A stretch of 64,000 nt of DNA from an uncultured Gammaproteobacteria bacterium (GCA_937898685.1 CALEJT010000017.1:124001-188000); one strand, 5' to 3'. Counted from the first letter of the stretch, positions 9,404 through 20,927 are shown. The notes: generated from the letters alone by a model not told the origin. Numbers and translations: made by a program.

Positions 9404-12400
9404 TCAGTCCTTCTCGTAGGTGTAGTTGATATCCACACTCTGGTTCACGCCGCTCTGCACTTCGAGCTTGAGCCGCTCGGTGAGCGTGTAGTTCAAACTG
9501 AGCACGGCCTGGCGATCGAAGAGCCCCACCTTGTACTGCATCAAGAGTTTCGGCGTGATGTATTTGCCGAGACCCAGTGCACTGTTGTCGAGACTGCCTC
9601 CTTCGTTGCTCACCGCCAGTGAATCCAGGCCCAGCTTGTTGCCGATGGAGTTGGTCAGGCCCTGACCGCGTTCGAGACCGAAGTTCGCGATGGAAGAAAG
9701 CAGTGCGTCGCTATCCTGACTGTCGACGTCGCTGAAGGACTTACCGGTGACGAGCAGAGCCAGGATCTCGTTCTCCGGCAATTCCGGCACCGAATAGAGT
9801 TCGCCCTGCATGCGGCTGACCGTGCCGCTCAACTTCAGGCCCACTTCCGCGCGATCGGTTTCGCGCTTGGCGCGCAGGTCGAGGACGGGGTTGGCGGGAT
9901 TGCCGAAGAAGAGCACGCGGCCATCGCCGATGTCGAGGCGTTGGTTGTAGGCCTCGTAGCTGCCTTCTGGAACGTTGAGTTCGCCATAGACCAGAAGCGG
10001 GCGGCCAACGTCCTGCTCCACGGAAAGATCACCACCGAGCGAAGCATTGAGACCATAGCCGGTGATGGTCACCGTATCGCCGAGACTCAGGCTCGTATCG
10101 ATGCGCAGACCAATCTCGTTGCCCTGCGCTGCTGCGTTCGCATCGTCACCCGTACGCACGATCACCACGTCGGGCGAAACGTTGACTGCACTGCTGGTGG
10201 AGACCTGGCCCAGGATGGTTTCGAGATCGATCGCAGCGCTGTCGAGCGTGGTGGTGCCGGTCAACGTGAGCACGTTGTCGGCAAGGTTGACGCGCAGATC
10301 GGGGCTCAAGGTGGCGGTGGCGCCCGGCATGTTCACTGCAGTGAAACCGTTGCCGACGAGCTGTGCACTCATGGTGCGCTCCGGCGCTAGCGCCTGCGTC
10401 ACGATGGCTTCGAGCGCAAGGTCGCCCTCGCCCGAATGCGCCTGCGCACGCAGCGAAATCGTGTTGTCGGCGCTGCTGCGCACTTCGAGAGTAAGCGGCG
10501 TTATGTCGAGGCCATAGTCCGGCACACGCAGCCCACCATCGCTCAGGTTCACGAAGGCGACGACCTGCGGATCATCGATGGTGCCGCCGAGGTCGGCCGT
10601 GCCGCGCAAAGCCCCGCGCGTATCGCGCACCAGTGGCGTCAGCGTCTGTACCCACGCGAGATCCGGGAAATTGATGTCGACCGTGCCGCCCAGGGCCTCG
10701 TTGTTGCGCAGGCTCACGTCGGCATCGAGACGACCGTTGAGAGAGGGCGTGGTTTCATCCGCCACGCTGAGCCCGAGCCGGGCCTGCCAGGTGTCGTTGC
10801 TGTTGGTGGCTTCGATGACGATGTCCTTGAAGCTGAAGCGACGCACGTCGAGACCATCGCCTTCCTCTTCGAGATCCTGCTGTAGCTGCAGAACGAGGCC
10901 AGCGGGCTGCACCGCCACTTGCAGATTGCGCCAGGCCCCTTCACGTAGACCGGCGAGCGTTGCCGACAGATCGAGCGTGCCCTCGATGCTCAGCCCTGCC
11001 GGCAGATTGGCTTCGTTTTCATCCTGCAAGGCCTGTATGCCCGCAGGTTTGCCGGGCGCGTTGCGATTGAGCCAGGTAAGGGGAAGTCCTGTCAGATTCA
11101 CTTCGGCATCGAGACCGGCAGCGGCGTCACCAGAGGCCTCGGCGCAGAGCGAAGTACTTTGGAAATCGAGACACAGGAGGCTGAGGCTTTGCGATTCGGC
11201 ACCTGCCGTGATCGTGACGGGTGCGCGCAAGGTCCAGTCGCCGAAATCGGAATCAGTCGCCAGTTGTTGCAGCGTTCCGTTCCAGGTGCCATCGCTGAGA
11301 CCTCCCGCGAGCGCCAGTTGCAACACACCATAGAGGCTGTCGGCTCTGGCGCGCAGTTCGTGTGCTTCCGGTGTGCCCTGCAGATCGAGTCGCAAGGCAT
11401 CGAGCAGGGTTTCACCGTTCTGGGCCAGGTCATCCAGGGTGAGCGTAAGTTGGTTTTCACCACCTTGGTAAGCAGCTTCGAGACTGAGTGAGGCGAGACT
11501 GAGGCGCTGCTCTTCCAATGCGATGGCGATGTTGCGCGCGGTGAGATTGCCGTCGAGTTCCGGTGCTTCCAGCGTGCCTTCGATGCTGCCCGTGCCACTG
11601 ATGTTGCCGCGCAGCGCTGTCCACAGCTGATCGAGTTGTGGTGCCTGCAGATTCCATTGCAGAGCCAAGGTGTCACTCATACCGCCCGTGAGTTCGAGGC
11701 GGTTGTCGCCACTGCGGGCGCTGAGATCGAGTTGCTCGGGCAGCGCATCGCGCAGAGCGGCAGTGCCTTCGATGGCCAGCGGCAGGTCGTTCAAACTGCC
11801 ACCCAGTTCCGCAATCTCCACCCTCGTCAGAAAGGCCTCGCCTTCCTGTCGTACCTCGACGGTGCCGTTACCGGTCACGCCGACGAGTTGCACGGAAGGA
11901 AAGCGCTCGCCGGGGTCGAGGCGATCGAGGCGCCACGCCAACTGCGCGGCAACCGGTGTCGGTGCCACCGAACCAGTGACGTTGAACTCCAGTTCTGGAT
12001 TGTTCAGTTGCAATCCATCGAGCAGCACCATTTCATTTTCCCATCGCAGCGCGAGCGTTGCGGTGGTGTCGGGCAACTCCGGATAGCTGGCGACGAGTGA
12101 AGCGTCGAGTACCACCGCCTCCGGTGTGCCACTGGCATCGAGGCGGACGTCGGCAAGACCAGCGCCCTCCACGCCCCAGACGGCGAGGTCGATGGCGGAG
12201 GCTTCGTTGTGCAGGTCGAAGCGCAACGTCTGGCCTTCGAACATGCCGGGTTCGAGCGTGCCGGTGCTGAGCAACTGCTGCGGCGCCTGGAGACGGTGTT
12301 CGAGCGCGAGTTCGTCGAGCGAGCCGGTGACGTTCAGCACGCCGCGATAGTCGAGCCCTGCCACGGCGGTACGCCAGTCGAGCTCGAGCTGGGCGAGAAA

Positions 12401-13024
12401 GTCGGAGTCCAGGCGTAGCGCGCCACTTACGCCATGCGGTTGCCAGCCCCAAGTAAGGCTGTCCAGCACCAGGGCCGATTCGTCGAGCCGCGCAGAAAAA
12501 CGCAGGACGTCGGTGCCGATCCGCGTTTCGCCCACACTGAAGTCGACGTTGGCGACCGATACGGCATCGACGTGGATGGCTACCGGCAAGCCGAAGAGCT
12601 GCTCGCGCAGCCGTTCGTGCGTGAGCGGTTCACCGGGCGGCTCCGGTTCCGAGTCAGTGCCGGGAACGAAGGTGCCGCTCACTCCCTGCACGTCGATGCG
12701 GTCTACCTGCAGGCGCCCTCCGAACAACAGCCAGGGCCGCCACTGCAGGGTGAACTGACGAATCTGCAGATTCAGAGCACTGCCGTTCTCGCCCTGTTGC
12801 TGCATCCGCAGATTCTGCAGTTGCACGCGCTCCATCAACCGGCCTTCCACCAGGTCGCCGGAAAGCGGTACGCCGGCACTGGTCGAGATCGCCTGCGCGA
12901 AGCGCCACACGTAACGGGCGCCGAAATTGGTGGATACGGCGAGCAGCAGCACCAACACCAGCATCGCCAGCACGGTGGCGACGCTCGTCAGACTCCATTT
13001 GGCCCAGCGCGGCAAAGGCTTCAT
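9404..13024 (-). CDS. tamB: Translocation and assembly module protein TamB
   Basis: A 1206-residue AsmA-like inner-membrane-anchored protein. It has one N-terminal membrane segment (about 11-31), a very long repetitive beta-rich body, and a conserved C-terminal TamB/DUF490 domain (about 870-1206) with the LPENEILALLVTGKSFSD and GKYITPKLLMQYKVGLFD blocks. TamB bridges the periplasm and works with TamA in outer-membrane protein assembly and phospholipid transport to the outer membrane. Its ATG overlaps the tamA stop by 4 bases (ATGA), implying translational coupling. The 3' end is 3 bases from the convergent ApbE gene, with no terminator between them. Confidence 0.95.
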   Translation of the reverse strand: MKPLPRWAKWSLTSVATVLAMLVLVLLLAVSTNFGARYVWRFAQAISTSAGVPLSGDLVEGRLMERVQLQNLRMQQQGENGSALNLQIRQFTLQWRPWLLFGGRLQVDRIDVQGVSGTFVPGTDSEPEPPGEPLTHERLREQLFGLPVAIHVDAVSVANVDFSVGETRIGTDVLRFSARLDESALVLDSLTWGWQPHGVSGALRLDSDFLAQLELDWRTAVAGLDYRGVLNVTGSLDELALEHRLQAPQQLLSTGTLEPGMFEGQTLRFDLHNEASAIDLAVWGVEGAGLADVRLDASGTPEAVVLDASLVASYPELPDTTATLALRWENEMVLLDGLQLNNPELEFNVTGSVAPTPVAAQLAWRLDRLDPGERFPSVQLVGVTGNGTVEVRQEGEAFLTRVEIAELGGSLNDLPLAIEGTAALRDALPEQLDLSARSGDNRLELTGGMSDTLALQWNLQAPQLDQLWTALRGNISGTGSIEGTLEAPELDGNLTARNIAIALEEQRLSLASLSLEAAYQGGENQLTLTLDDLAQNGETLLDALRLDLQGTPEAHELRARADSLYGVLQLALAGGLSDGTWNGTLQQLATDSDFGDWTLRAPVTITAGAESQSLSLLCLDFQSTSLCAEASGDAAAGLDAEVNLTGLPLTWLNRNAPGKPAGIQALQDENEANLPAGLSIEGTLDLSATLAGLREGAWRNLQVAVQPAGLVLQLQQDLEEEGDGLDVRRFSFKDIVIEATNSNDTWQARLGLSVADETTPSLNGRLDADVSLRNNEALGGTVDINFPDLAWVQTLTPLVRDTRGALRGTADLGGTIDDPQVVAFVNLSDGGLRVPDYGLDITPLTLEVRSSADNTISLRAQAHSGEGDLALEAIVTQALAPERTMSAQLVGNGFTAVNMPGATATLSPDLRVNLADNVLTLTGTTTLDSAAIDLETILGQVSTSSAVNVSPDVVIVRTGDDANAAAQGNEIGLRIDTSLSLGDTVTITGYGLNASLGGDLSVEQDVGRPLLVYGELNVPEGSYEAYNQRLDIGDGRVLFFGNPANPVLDLRAKRETDRAEVGLKLSGTVSRMQGELYSVPELPENEILALLVTGKSFSDVDSQDSDALLSSIANFGLERGQGLTNSIGNKLGLDSLAVSNEGGSLDNSALGLGKYITPKLLMQYKVGLFDRQAVLSLNYTLTERLKLEVQSGVNQSVDINYTYEKD

Positions 13025-14784
13025 AGGTCGGGCCCCATCGTGACGTGGATGCGGAAGGCATCGTCGCTATTGAAAGGGTGGGCGATGTCGATGCGGATCG
13101 GACCCACCGGCGACAACCAGCGCACGCCGAAGCCGACGCTGCGCATGAAGTCGAAGTCGTCCGGGTTGTTGAACGCGTTACCGGCGTCGGCGAATACCGC
13201 CACACGCCAGTTGCTGCGCACGAGATAGTCGAACTCCACGCTGCCAACCGTCAGGTTACGGCCACCCACTACTTCGGTGCCGTCGTCGTTGAGCGGTCCC
13301 AGTTCGCGGAAGCCATAGCCACGGATGCTCTGGTCACCGCCCGTGAAGTAACGCAGCGAGGCCGGCAGGTCCGCCACGCTGTCGATCCAGGTCGTACCGC
13401 TTTCCACACGCGCCAGTAATCTCAGATCGCCGAGGCTGTGGATGTATTTCGCCGAGGCATAGAGCTGAACCAAGGTGGTGTCGGACAGGAAGTCGTCGCT
13501 CGCCGCACGCACCGAGCCGAACAGCTTCCAGCCGCGCCGCGGATTGATGAGGTCGTCGGCGCGGGTCTTGCCCAGGCTCAAACCGGGCATCAGGAGCAGA
13601 GAGGTCTCACGCTCGGTGCCCACCGAGTAGTCGTCGCGCTGGAGTTCGAGGAAGGCGCTCTGCTGCCAACCGCTTTCGGTTTCGTTGGTCACCGTGGCGG
13701 CCGCCACCAGCCTTCTACTGGTATAGGCGTCGGTGTCTTCCACCGTATAGCCGGAGGACAGCTCCAGCTTCTGCGCGTATTCATACTGGAGCGGGATGGC
13801 ATAACTGCCGCCCAACTGCGAGCGTACCGGTGACAGCGAAATCTCGCCCTTGGCCGTGTGGCCCCAGCGGTTCACGTAGCGGTTCTCGTAGGCCACGCGG
13901 GCACGGGGACCGATGTCGGTGGAAAAGCCCAGGCCGCCGCTCCAGGCGTGGCGGGGGCGCAGGGTGAGATCCACGTCCACCGGGATGGCGAAGTTCTCGG
14001 TGCGGTCGAGGCCCGGATTCACCCGCACGCGTTGGAAGAACTGGCTTGCCTGCAGCCGGCTGCTCAGCGCCGCCAGCTCCGAGCTCGAATAGGGATCGCC
14101 CTCCTCGACTTCCATCATCTCGCGCACCATGTCGGGATCCAGCAGCCCCTGCCCGCTGAAGGAAATCTCGCCGAAGTGATAGCGGGCGCCGGGATTGAAG
14201 CTCAGGTTCACTTCGGCGCTGTTCGTCGCCAGATCGACCGAGATCTCGCTACGATCGAAGCGTGCGTCAAAATAACCCTCGTCTGCCGCGCGGCCGCTGA
14301 GGGCACTCTTGAGGTCTTCATAGCGGCCGTGGTGCAGGGGCTGGCCGCTTTGCAGGTTGGCGGCGCGCAGATCCGGCGCGAAAAGGGCCTGGGTGGCGGC
14401 ATCGCCAAGGATCTGGATGTTCACCTCGCCCAGCAGCACCTGGGGGCCGGGGTCGAGGCTGACCTCCAGCTGCCAGCACCCCCCTTCGGAGGTCGGATTC
14501 ACCTGCAGGTTATAAGTGGGTTGATAGTGGCCGAGGGCCTGGAGGGCTTGTTCGAGCTGGGTGCGGGCCTGGGGAAGCTGGCGCCGCACGCGCGGCAGGG
14601 GTTCGTCGCAGCCAAGACGGGTGAGCTGGACGTGAGCATTGATGTTCTGAGCCAGCTCGGGGGCCAAGTCCGGAGGTAAGACCAGTATCGGATTGGCTTG
14701 CGCGCTCGACGGTCCCGGGGTGAGGCAGCTCATCGACAGCAGGACCGGCGCCATCCGCTGGCGGGCAAAAGTCCGCAAATTCAC
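13021..14784 (-). CDS. tamA: Outer membrane assembly protein TamA (Omp85 family)
   Basis: A 587-residue Omp85 protein with a signal peptide, POTRA domains in the N-terminal half (about 35-270) and a C-terminal 16-strand barrel. The barrel includes GGDQSIRGYGFRELGP (the family G-x-x-S-x-RGY motif) and a final strand near IHVTMGPDL. It pairs with TamB. The start is set by a Shine-Dalgarno GGAG five bases before the GTG at 14784. A TTG 15 bases upstream has no such site, and the ATG at 14754 would remove the positively charged part of the signal. It is divergent from aroQ. Confidence 0.93.
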   Translation of the reverse strand: MNLRTFARQRMAPVLLSMSCLTPGPSSAQANPILVLPPDLAPELAQNINAHVQLTRLGCDEPLPRVRRQLPQARTQLEQALQALGHYQPTYNLQVNPTSEGGCWQLEVSLDPGPQVLLGEVNIQILGDAATQALFAPDLRAANLQSGQPLHHGRYEDLKSALSGRAADEGYFDARFDRSEISVDLATNSAEVNLSFNPGARYHFGEISFSGQGLLDPDMVREMMEVEEGDPYSSSELAALSSRLQASQFFQRVRVNPGLDRTENFAIPVDVDLTLRPRHAWSGGLGFSTDIGPRARVAYENRYVNRWGHTAKGEISLSPVRSQLGGSYAIPLQYEYAQKLELSSGYTVEDTDAYTSRRLVAAATVTNETESGWQQSAFLELQRDDYSVGTERETSLLLMPGLSLGKTRADDLINPRRGWKLFGSVRAASDDFLSDTTLVQLYASAKYIHSLGDLRLLARVESGTTWIDSVADLPASLRYFTGGDQSIRGYGFRELGPLNDDGTEVVGGRNLTVGSVEFDYLVRSNWRVAVFADAGNAFNNPDDFDFMRSVGFGVRWLSPVGPIRIDIAHPFNSDDAFRIHVTMGPDL

Positions 14785-14980
14785 TCTATCTCCGCACAAC
14801 TATCGGCTTACGGCCTCAATTCATCCATCCTGCGTAGTGTTTGACCGCAGGAAGCCGTATACTGCCGCCCCACGCCGACACCCACCCCAATTGTTGGCAT
14901 TTGACTGAAGTTCCCGGCAGTTCTTTACAAGCTGCGGGAGATTTCTGAGAACGAGAACCCATCCGGAATCCCCTACCCCT
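14785..14980 (+). promoter_or_regulatory. Divergent tamA/aroQ promoter region
   Basis: This non-coding gap between tamA and aroQ should hold promoters for both operons. On the plus strand a TATACT box (14858-14863) has only a weak -35 match. A TTGACT at 14901-14906 is followed after 17 bases by TTTACA, which is a poor -10. The aroQ start itself has no visible Shine-Dalgarno. I cannot choose between the two candidates. Confidence 0.3.
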
Positions 14981-15421
14981 ATGGCATCGCTGCTCGTCAT
15001 CAACGGCCCCAACCTCAACCTGTTGGGCAGCCGGGAACCCGAGGTCTATGGCCATCAAACGCTGGCGGATATTAACGCACGGCTTCTGCAAATCGCCAAA
15101 GACGCAGGTCACCATTTGCAGTTCATCCAAAGCAATGCGGAATCGGAACTGATCGATCGCATCCATGCCGCCAAACGGGAAGGGATCGACTTCATCATCA
15201 TCAATCCGGCCGCCTTCACCCACACCAGCATCGCCCTGCGCGACGCCTTGGCCGGGGTGGAGATTCCGTTCATCGAAGTGCACCTGTCGAACGTGTACGC
15301 GCGCGAACCGTTCCGACATCACTCTTATTTCTCCGACCTGGCGGTGGGCACCATCGTCGGTCTGGGCGCGCAGGGCTATGAATTGGCACTGACCGCAGCC
15401 ATCTCGCGGCTCGCCCGCTGA
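14981..15421 (+). CDS. aroQ: Type II 3-dehydroquinate dehydratase
   Basis: A 146-residue enzyme, normal length for the dodecameric type II dehydroquinases. It converts 3-dehydroquinate to 3-dehydroshikimate in aromatic amino-acid synthesis. Diagnostic blocks are VINGPNLNLLGSREPEVYG (with the catalytic loop arginine and tyrosine), QSNAESELIDRI, INPAAFTHTSIALRDAL and EVHLSNVYAREPFRHHS (catalytic histidine). It heads aroQ-accB-accC, an order conserved in gammaproteobacteria. The start is clear from homology although no Shine-Dalgarno is visible. Confidence 0.97.
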   Translation: MASLLVINGPNLNLLGSREPEVYGHQTLADINARLLQIAKDAGHHLQFIQSNAESELIDRIHAAKREGIDFIIINPAAFTHTSIALRDALAGVEIPFIEVHLSNVYAREPFRHHSYFSDLAVGTIVGLGAQGYELALTAAISRLAR

Positions 15422-15455
15422 AACGCTTTATCTTTTTTCAACCCAGAGGTCATTC

Positions 15456-15926
15456 ATGGACATCCGAAAAGTCAAAAAACTCATCGAGCTCCTGGAAGAA
15501 TCCAACGTAGCGGAAATCGAGATCCGTGAAGGCGAAGAAGCCGTCCGCATCAGCCGTAACTACACCGGCGCCGCCGTGAGCGTTCCCCAGCAGTTCTATG
15601 CCCAGCCGGCCCCTGTCGCAGCAGCCCCCGCTGCAGCGCCCTCCGCAGCCAATACCGCTTCCGCTGTGGAAGCCGCGGCCCCGATGTACAAGGGCGAGCC
15701 CGTCAAATCGCCGATGGTCGGCACCTTCTACCGTTCGCCCGCGCCGGGTGCCCGTCCCTTCGTGGAAGTGGGCCAGCAGGTGAAGGCCACCGACGTGGTC
15801 TGCATCGTCGAAGCCATGAAGATGATGAACCAGATCGAAGCCGGCCGCGCCGGCGTGGTCGAAGCCATCCTGGTGGAAGACGGTCAGCCGGTGGAATACG
15901 ACCAGCCGCTCATCATCATTGCCTAA
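15456..15926 (+). CDS. accB: Biotin carboxyl carrier protein of acetyl-CoA carboxylase
   Basis: A 156-residue protein with an N-terminal helix (MDIRKVKKLIELLEESNVAEIEI), an Ala/Pro-rich flexible linker (about 48-76) and a C-terminal biotinyl domain with the EAMKMM site, biotinylated lysine K122. It carries CO2 from biotin carboxylase (AccC, next gene) to the carboxyltransferase in the first step of fatty-acid synthesis. GAGG seven bases before the ATG supports the start. accC follows after 22 bases. Confidence 0.97.
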   Translation: MDIRKVKKLIELLEESNVAEIEIREGEEAVRISRNYTGAAVSVPQQFYAQPAPVAAAPAAAPSAANTASAVEAAAPMYKGEPVKSPMVGTFYRSPAPGARPFVEVGQQVKATDVVCIVEAMKMMNQIEAGRAGVVEAILVEDGQPVEYDQPLIIIA

Positions 15927-15948
15927 CGCCAACGCGAGCCGAATCCCC

Positions 15949-17312
<1,364 letters not shown>

Positions 17313-17313
<1 letters not shown>

Positions 17314-18299
17314 TGAGCTGGCTGCAGTTGGAGCTGCGCTGCGCACGCGAAGAGGCAGAAGCCTTCGAAGAGCTGCTGTTGAACGCGGGCGCAGTATCCG
17401 TGACCTTGCGCGACGCCGAGGACGAACCCTTGTTCGAGCCCGGCGTCGGCGAGACTCCCCTGTGGAGTGAAGTACTCGTCGTAGGTCTCTTCCCCGCCGA
17501 TGCGGATCAGACGGCGCTGGAGCTGCAATTGCATGCGCTGTCTCGCATGCCGCTGCCGCCACTCAGCTGGGAACGCCTGCCCGAGCAGGACTGGGTGCGC
17601 GCCTGGCTCGACGACTTCAAACCGATGCGCTTCGGCGAGCGACTTTGGGTGTGTCCGAGCTGGTGGCACAACGGCGGCGCGCCCGATCTGCCGGAGGGTG
17701 AATGGCAACCCTCTGCCGAAGACACTGCGGCCTGGGCCGAACGCAATCGCGAACTGCTCGATGCCATGTCCGCACCCGATGCCATCGTGCTCAAGCTCGA
17801 TCCAGGGCTCGCCTTCGGCACCGGCACGCATCCGACCACCGCACTTTGCCTGCGTTGGCTCGATGCACATCCGCCGCAGGGTCAGACCGTGATCGACTAC
17901 GGCTGCGGTTCCGGCATTCTCGGCATCGCCGCACTCCTGCTCGGCGCGAAGCAGGCCCATGGCGTAGACCTCGATCCGCAGGCACTGCACGCCACCGCCG
18001 AGAACTGCGGCAAGAACGCGATCGACCCGGCGCGTTTTCCGATCCATCTGCCGCAGGACTTTGCCGCCGCCGTCACACGTGAAAGCGCCGACGGCGTGCT
18101 CGCCAACATCCTCGCCGGTACTTTGATCGAGCTCGCGCCCGATCTCTGTGGACTTGCGAAAAGCGGTGGTTGGCTGCTGCTGTCGGGCATTCTGCGCGAG
18201 CAGGCCGATGCGGTGATCGATCGCTTCCGCCCCTGGTGCCGCGACTTCGAAGTGGCCACCGAAGGGGATTGGGTCAGCATCAGCGCCACGCGCATCTAG
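17313..18299 (+). CDS. prmA: Ribosomal protein L11 methyltransferase
   Basis: A 328-residue SAM-dependent methyltransferase that trimethylates ribosomal protein L11. The N-terminal substrate-recognition region is followed by LDPGLAFGTGTHPTTALCLRWL, the SAM-binding motif VIDYGCGSGILGIAALLLGA, and the LANILAGTLIELAP block. The length is slightly above the E. coli protein (293) because of a short insertion around 110-130. It is coupled to accC by a TGATG overlap. Confidence 0.95.
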
Positions 18300-18393
18300 C
18301 GTGGCGTTTCCCCCCTGTTTCATTTCTCCATCTGAGCGTGCGCTGCTTGGCAAAACGGACGTTACACATTCGTTTGGAAGTTCGAGCGGATCA

Positions 18394-18415
18394 CACGCAC
18401 GACGCTTAGTGCGTG
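18394..18415 (+). other. Hairpin between prmA and the DUF3426 gene
   Basis: An inverted repeat with 7-bp arms (CACGCAC and GTGCGTG) and an 8-base loop lies in the 186-base gap after prmA. No run of T follows, so it is a poor intrinsic terminator. It could be a transcript-processing or protein-binding site. Nothing else is evident in this gap. Confidence 0.3.
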
Positions 18416-18485
18416 GCCGCGCGAACGCTTTGCGTTACCATTCGCACCTCGTTTCATCCCCTCGCCTGCGACAGGTCGTTACGTC

Positions 18486-19859
18486 ATGGCTTCTTCCTTG
18501 CTCACCCAGTGTCCCCACTGCCAAACCAGCTTTCGTGTTACCCGCAGCCAATTGGCCGTAGCCGAAGGTCAGGTGCGCTGCGGCTCGTGCCTGGGCGTGT
18601 TTTCCGCCCGTGACAACGAAATCCGCGTGAAACCGCCGCAGCCGCCCTTGCTCGATCAGCCACTGAGCAAGGAAGAGCTCTACGCTGCAGCTCTTGCCAC
18701 TGACGAGGAAGAGGATGAATCCGATTCCGAAGCCGTCGAGGCGTCCGACGCCGGCGACGAAGAAAACGCCGAATACATCGAATACGAAGATGCGCCGCCG
18801 GCACGCGAGCGCACGGGCTCCTGGCTCGACTACGACGAAGATGAATTCGAGTACGAAGACGAGGTGGTGGAAGACGACCACGCTTCCCATCGCAACGTCG
18901 AAGACGAGGATGACGCAGAACAAGACGTAGAAGAGGAGATCCACGAGGAATACGTCGACGGAGACGAGCGAGAAGCAATCGCGGACGCCCGCGAAGAATC
19001 CTTCGAAGAATATGCCGACGCAATCGACGAATACGCGGACGAACCCACGCTGCGCGAACCCACCTTGAATCTCGACGACGAACCGAGCTTCAGTGCCGCG
19101 CGCGATGAAGATCGCGACGATCCGCTCTTCGCCGACGACGATCAGCTCGAACCCGGTTTTTCTGCCACGGACGATGACGACGGCGGCGACTATCGCGCCG
19201 TGCGTGCCCGCTATGTGCGCCAGGAGCAGGAAGACAAGCGCCAGGTGCGTCGTTACGTGGAAGAGCTCGAGGATGACGAAGCGCTGGACGAACTCGACCC
19301 ACGCTCACTCGACTATCTCGACGAAGAGCCCCTGCACATCGCCCCGCCGCCGCAACCGCGCCGGTTCTGGCGCAATCTGCTGCTCGGTCTCGGCAGCATC
19401 GTGCTGCTCGGTGCACTGGTGCTGCAGTTCATCGCCGCCAATATCGAGGACTTCGACGACAGCGCGCGCTTCGCGCTGATCAAGCCCTTCGTCTGCGCAC
19501 TGATCGACTGCCCCGAAGAAGTGGTGCAGATGCCCACCACCCTGATCACGGAACAGCTCGTGGTGCGCGCACATCCGACCATGCGTGACGCACTGGAAGT
19601 CACCGCCGTGCTGCGCAACAACGGCGCTGCCACGCAGCCGTTGCCGGGGCTCGAACTGATCTTCCGCAATGCGCAGGAGGAAATCGTCGCCAGCCGCGTG
19701 TTCACGCCGGAGCAATATCTGCCGGTGGAACTGCGTACCGCTACGACCCTGCCCTCGCAGAGTTCGGTGCAGGTGAAGTTGGAGCTGGCCCACCCGGGTC
19801 CGGACGCACTCAACTACGAGCTCGTTTTCCAACCGGTGTCAAAGTCCGGCCGCCGTTGA
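18486..19859 (+). CDS. Zinc-ribbon DUF3426 membrane protein with long acidic linker
   Basis: A 457-residue protein. An N-terminal MJ0042-type zinc ribbon has Cys pairs C9/C12 and C32/C35. Residues about 70-285 are extremely rich in Glu and Asp, with little predicted globular content. One membrane helix follows (about 293-315, FWRNLLLGLGSIVLLGALVL), then a C-terminal DUF3426 domain outside the membrane. The gene commonly sits between prmA and dusB in gammaproteobacteria, and its function is unknown. The acidic linker appears longer than in typical homologues. Its Asp/Glu tract may repel DNA or bind cations; that is inference. Confidence 0.85.
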   Translation: MASSLLTQCPHCQTSFRVTRSQLAVAEGQVRCGSCLGVFSARDNEIRVKPPQPPLLDQPLSKEELYAAALATDEEEDESDSEAVEASDAGDEENAEYIEYEDAPPARERTGSWLDYDEDEFEYEDEVVEDDHASHRNVEDEDDAEQDVEEEIHEEYVDGDEREAIADAREESFEEYADAIDEYADEPTLREPTLNLDDEPSFSAARDEDRDDPLFADDDQLEPGFSATDDDDGGDYRAVRARYVRQEQEDKRQVRRYVEELEDDEALDELDPRSLDYLDEEPLHIAPPPQPRRFWRNLLLGLGSIVLLGALVLQFIAANIEDFDDSARFALIKPFVCALIDCPEEVVQMPTTLITEQLVVRAHPTMRDALEVTAVLRNNGAATQPLPGLELIFRNAQEEIVASRVFTPEQYLPVELRTATTLPSQSSVQVKLELAHPGPDALNYELVFQPVSKSGRR

Positions 19860-19940
19860 AACGGCCGCCGGGCGTGACTGCCTGGGCCATCCCAGGTACC
19901 ATGAGCGCCTGTTTTTTCCCGACTTTTTGCCCCTTCTCCC

Positions 19941-20927
19941 GTGCTGCAGATCGGCCCCTACACTTTGGCTTCGAACGTGGTGCTGGCGCCGATGGCCGGC
20001 ATCAGCGACAAGCCGTTCCGTCTCTTGTGTCGCCAATTCGGGGCGGCGCTGACGGCCACGGAAATGCTGAGCGCCACCCTGCAGTTGCAACGTCCCGACC
20101 ACAATCGCTGGCGCGGCGCCCATCGTGACGAAGCCGAGCCCCGTGTAGTGCAGATCGCCGGTGCCGATCCGGCCACGATGGCCGAAGCCGCGCGCATCAA
20201 CGTCGCGCACGGTGCCCAGATCATCGACATCAACATGGGCTGCCCGGTGAAGAAGATCCTGAAACAGGCCGCCGGTTCCGCGCTTCTGCGCGACGAACCG
20301 CTGGTCGAGCGCATCCTGCGTGCGGTGGTCGAGGCGGTGGAAGTGCCGGTGACACTCAAGATCCGTACCGGTTGGAGCCCCGAACATCGCAATGGCGTCA
20401 CCATCGCCCGCCTCGCCGAAGACTGCGGCATCGCCGCACTCGCCGTTCACGGCCGCACCCGCGCCGATCTTTTCAACGGCAATGCCGAATACGACACCAT
20501 CGCCGCCATCAAGCAGGCAGTGTCGATTCCCGTGTTCGCCAATGGCGACATCGACTCGCCCCAGAAAGCGCGCGAAGTACTCGATTACACGCAGGCCGAC
20601 GGCGTGATGATCGGCCGTGCCGCACGTGGCCAGCCCTGGATTTTCCGCGACATTCAGCACTACCTGCGTCATGGCCGTCAGCCAGAACCCTTGCCGCTCG
20701 CGCGCATCGAAGCCTTGGTGTTCGAACACGTGCGCGCGATTCATGCCTTCTACGGCACGTATCTCGGCCTCGGCTTCGCACGCAAGCACGTCGCCTGGTA
20801 TCTCGAAAACTATCCAGGTGCGCGTGAATTCCGCAGCACGTTCAATGCGCTGCAGAGCGCCAATGAGCAACTCGATGCGCTCGCCGCTTTCTTCGCAACG
20901 CTGCAACAACGTGAGGACGCCGCGTGA
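19941..20927 (+). CDS. dusB: tRNA-dihydrouridine synthase B
   Basis: A 328-residue FMN-dependent enzyme that reduces uridine to dihydrouridine in the tRNA D-loop. Blocks seen are LAPMAGISDKPFRLLCRQFGA, DINMGCPVKKI (active-site Cys), LKIRTGW, VHGRTRADLFNG, ANGDIDSP and GVMIGRAARGQPWIF. The start is GTG at 19941, chosen because MLQIGPYTLASNVVLAPMAG matches the family N-terminus. No clear Shine-Dalgarno is visible. The stop overlaps the fis start (GTGA), the classic dusB-fis operon. Confidence 0.96.
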   Translation: MLQIGPYTLASNVVLAPMAGISDKPFRLLCRQFGAALTATEMLSATLQLQRPDHNRWRGAHRDEAEPRVVQIAGADPATMAEAARINVAHGAQIIDINMGCPVKKILKQAAGSALLRDEPLVERILRAVVEAVEVPVTLKIRTGWSPEHRNGVTIARLAEDCGIAALAVHGRTRADLFNGNAEYDTIAAIKQAVSIPVFANGDIDSPQKAREVLDYTQADGVMIGRAARGQPWIFRDIQHYLRHGRQPEPLPLARIEALVFEHVRAIHAFYGTYLGLGFARKHVAWYLENYPGAREFRSTFNALQSANEQLDALAAFFATLQQREDAA

